The notes below the pieces were generated by a model that was not told where the DNA came from, searched no databases, and saw only the letters and a program-made list of their open reading frames with translations. From Emiliania huxleyi CCMP1516 (taxonomy: Eukaryota; Haptophyta; Isochrysidales; Noelaerhabdaceae), in NCBI RefSeq assembly GCF_000372725.1, contig NW_005200982.1, positions 362,546 to 426,545 of the forward strand: DNA of 64,000 bases, read 5' to 3'. Made by a program: the position numbers and the translations under genes. Shown here in pieces: positions 62,046 through 64,000 of this stretch (within the stretch, counting starts at the first letter, position 1; each line of letters begins with the position of its first letter).

Positions 62046-62872
62046 GATTCGACACTTCAGCTTGGTATAGTATCATCGTATTGCAGATCATACCCCAGGG
62101 CTATACCCTGATACCCTCTTGAGAGGACCCGCATTGGGCCCCTAGAGGATAGGCTGATACCCTGGTGGGTTACCCTTCACACCGGACACGACCCCCCTCT
62201 TCACACCTCTTCGCGCGCTGCGCGCGCGCCAAGACAGACAACGCGCTCGAATGAGCGTCGCGCAGGAGGGAGGCCAGCGCACCACTAAGCAATGCGCTGG
62301 GCGAGGAGGGCGCTAATGGCGGCCGTCGTCGCATTTGACGGGCCCGCGGCCGCAGCCGGTGCGGCTGCAGCCGCGGGAGGGGCCGCGGCCTGCACGGCTG
62401 CGGCCGGGGCCGGCGCCGCGGGGGGCGCGGGGTTAGGCGCCGTGGCGGGCTCCGCTGCGGACTCGGTGTCCCCCGCGGCCGCCCCCATCGCCTGCGCCGA
62501 TGCGAGAGCTGCTGGCGCGCAAACTCCTCGCTCGCGGCCGTCTTCGCCGCCTGGCAAGCTGCCCGACTTCCACAGCCGCTTGCGCCTTCGCCCTTGCCGC
62601 CGCAACCTTGGCGTCGAAGGCCGTGCGCTTCTTGACAAGCCCGTCCCAGCGGCGTGGCGCGCGGGTACGGCGGAAGCGCAAAGAGTTTGAATGATACCTC
62701 GCACCGGGAGGGCTCGGTCCTCGGTGCGAGGTGTGAATTGTCGCTTCGCTGCGCGGCCGCCGATGATACCTTGATACCCAGCCGAGATAAGTCCCCACAG
62801 AGGCCTAGAGCATACCTTGATACCCCCTCGAGAAGCATACGATGATACTATACCAAGCTGAAGTGTCGAATC
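62046..62872. mobile_element. 827-bp terminal-inverted-repeat (MITE-like) element
   Basis: The ends are perfect 36-bp inverted repeats beginning GATTCGACACTTCAGCTTGG and ending TAGTATCATCGTAT. Sub-terminal zones carry several copies of TGATACC(C/T)T (for example at about 62107, 62155, 62763, 62772 and 62817), possible transposase-binding sites. The middle (about 62285-62700) is host-like GC-rich sequence that can encode an Ala/Pro-rich peptide on the minus strand (MGAAAGDTESAAEPATAP) after a coiled-coil-like AKVAAARAKAQAAVEV in another frame. No transposase is seen. No target duplication is evident next to the repeats. Confidence 0.8.
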
Positions 62873-62980
62873 GCACTTGGAGCACTTGGAGTGCAGTCAG
62901 TAACCGCACACCCAGGGCCGGGGAGCTCAGAAGCGCCTCCATCGCGAAGGAAATTCTCTTCTTAGCTCAGACATAAGCTC

Positions 62981-64000
62981 ATGTCGGATCGACAGCTCGG
63001 CAGCATTGTGAAGAACGCCGTGCGGAAGCTTCCATCGCGGGAAGGTCTCGGAGTCAAGGACGTGTCTGCTGCTCTAGTCAAAGCCAAGCTGTACGACAGG
63101 CTGCTCGATCTCGGAGGCCCAGACCCTGCGAGCGTGAAGCCCTTCGAGGAGGCGCTCAGGGAGATGGCCGACGCGAGCGCGCTCGTGCTCGGCCTGCGGG
63201 TCGAGGCGGCGGCGGCCGTAAAGGCGAATGCTGCGCTGGAGAAAAAGCGAGAGCAACAACGGGCCGCCAGTGCGGCCTCGCGCGCGGCCGCCGCCGCTGC
63301 TGCGCCCGCCGCCGCCGCCGCCGCCGCTCCCGCCTACGCCTGCGGTCGGCGGAGCGGCATCCTGGGCGGCCTCCTCTCCATCCTTGCGTGCGGCGGCTGG
63401 AAGTCCTCGCTGAGCGTGCGGACCGCGCCCGCGGCTGGCTCGGAGGCGGCAGCGGCGCTCGCCCAGCGCGAGGCGTGGTCGCCTGCCACGCTGGCCAAAC
63501 GCCCAAAGGCCGGCGCGAGCGCCGAGGTCGACGAGGAGGACGTGGAAGTGGTGGTCGAGGACAGGGAGGCCGTCGACCTCGAGGGCGGCGAGGGTGGCGA
63601 TGGCGGCGAAGGCGGCGAAGGCGGCGAGGGCGGCGAGGGGGCGGCGAGCTCGGAGGGCGCGGCGGGCGCGGGCGCGGCGGGGAGAGTGGCTGGCGTAACA
63701 CGCTGCGTATCAGTTAACTGCAGCCTGCGTCTCTAGGCTACCTTGGCCGCGTGTGGCGCGGCTGCTGCGATGCGGGTGGGCGCTCCCTCTACGGCAGGCA
63801 CATCTTTTGCTGCGTCTGGGCCGTGCTGCTCATCTTCATCGACCCGTTGCGGCTCGTCGCGTGCGCCGATAGGATGGGGTACATTTACCTGCTCCTCTTC
63901 GGACAGCGGCGCACCGATGCCGGAATCGGGCAGTTTGCGAAGGCCCGCTCCCCTCCCTCACCCTTCACCGAGCTCCCCCCCCCCCCCCCCCCTTTTTTTG
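62981..64000 (+). CDS. Unrecognised membrane protein, partial at the window edge
   Basis: Exon 1 starts MSDRQLGSIVKNAVRKLPSR and shows a helical N-terminus (GVKDVSAALVKAKLYDRLLD), an Ala-rich region, a hydrophobic patch (SGILGGLLSILACGG) and an acidic EGGEGGDGGEGG repeat. Around 63680-63738 the frame must splice: an acceptor (CTGCGTCTCTAG) at about 63738 leads to GYLGRVWRGCCDAGGRSLYG, then the membrane segments HIFCCVWAVLLIFIDPLRL and GYIYLLLFGQ. The exon 1 donor is ambiguous. The gene runs off the right end, where a C/T run looks like another acceptor tract. Family not recognised. Confidence 0.55.

Noticed and set aside
1-64000. Bacterial or viral contamination of the contig
   Set aside because: Spliced eukaryotic nuclear genes occur from end to end and repeat families link distant parts of the window.

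Overview
The window is nuclear DNA from a GC-rich eukaryotic microalga. Recognisable genes encode eukaryotic machinery: RBMX2/Ist3, a two-RRM hnRNP-like protein, RRP12, DNA polymerase theta, a DDT-PHD-Agenet chromatin protein and ribosomal protein eS10. Introns are short (about 70-200 nt), and by my hand exon joins more than half start with GC instead of GT (typically GAG|GCG). High GC, many GC-AG introns and several lineage-type glycosyltransferases fit a haptophyte such as the Emiliania/Gephyrocapsa or prymnesiophyte group. That assignment is an inference.

Layout. 0.4-18.5 kb holds conserved housekeeping genes: RBMX2 (-), a two-RRM Gly-rich protein (+), RRP12 (-), a secreted DJ-1/PfpI protein (-) and POLQ (-). 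19.2-27.7 kb is a repeat island: about twelve 570-bp tandem units, open in several frames on both strands, bracketed by 365-bp direct repeats. 27.8-37 kb carries a membrane protein, an unrecognised Cys-containing protein, two glycosyltransferase-like genes, and a degraded AIM24 fragment whose promoter, leader and first five codons duplicate those of RPS10 20 kb away. 38-39.1 kb is a head-to-tail pile of LINE 3' ends. 39.2-46.7 kb is one 13-exon chromatin gene, facing a C2H2/AT-hook gene (-).

48.7-53.1 kb is a gag-like ORF split by a 1.2-kb hAT-like element with perfect inverted ends and an 8-bp target duplication, followed by eleven perfect-length 28-bp repeats. 53.7-56.9 kb holds RPS10 (-), whose reading frame carries an apparent TAA at a conserved Tyr position, and an F-box/RCC1-repeat gene (-). 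56.9-59.3 kb is a LINE RNase H-containing C-terminal part. Then come a GT47 exostosin-like gene (-), a LINE fragment, an 827-bp terminal-inverted-repeat element, and a partial membrane-protein gene running off the end.

The genes do not form an operon or pathway. What links the window is genome dynamics: LINE, TIR, satellite and intron-borne repeats sit very close to housekeeping genes, in two cases less than about 70 bp from a start codon. Exon boundaries were placed by hand from frame, phase and splice consensus and need transcript support.
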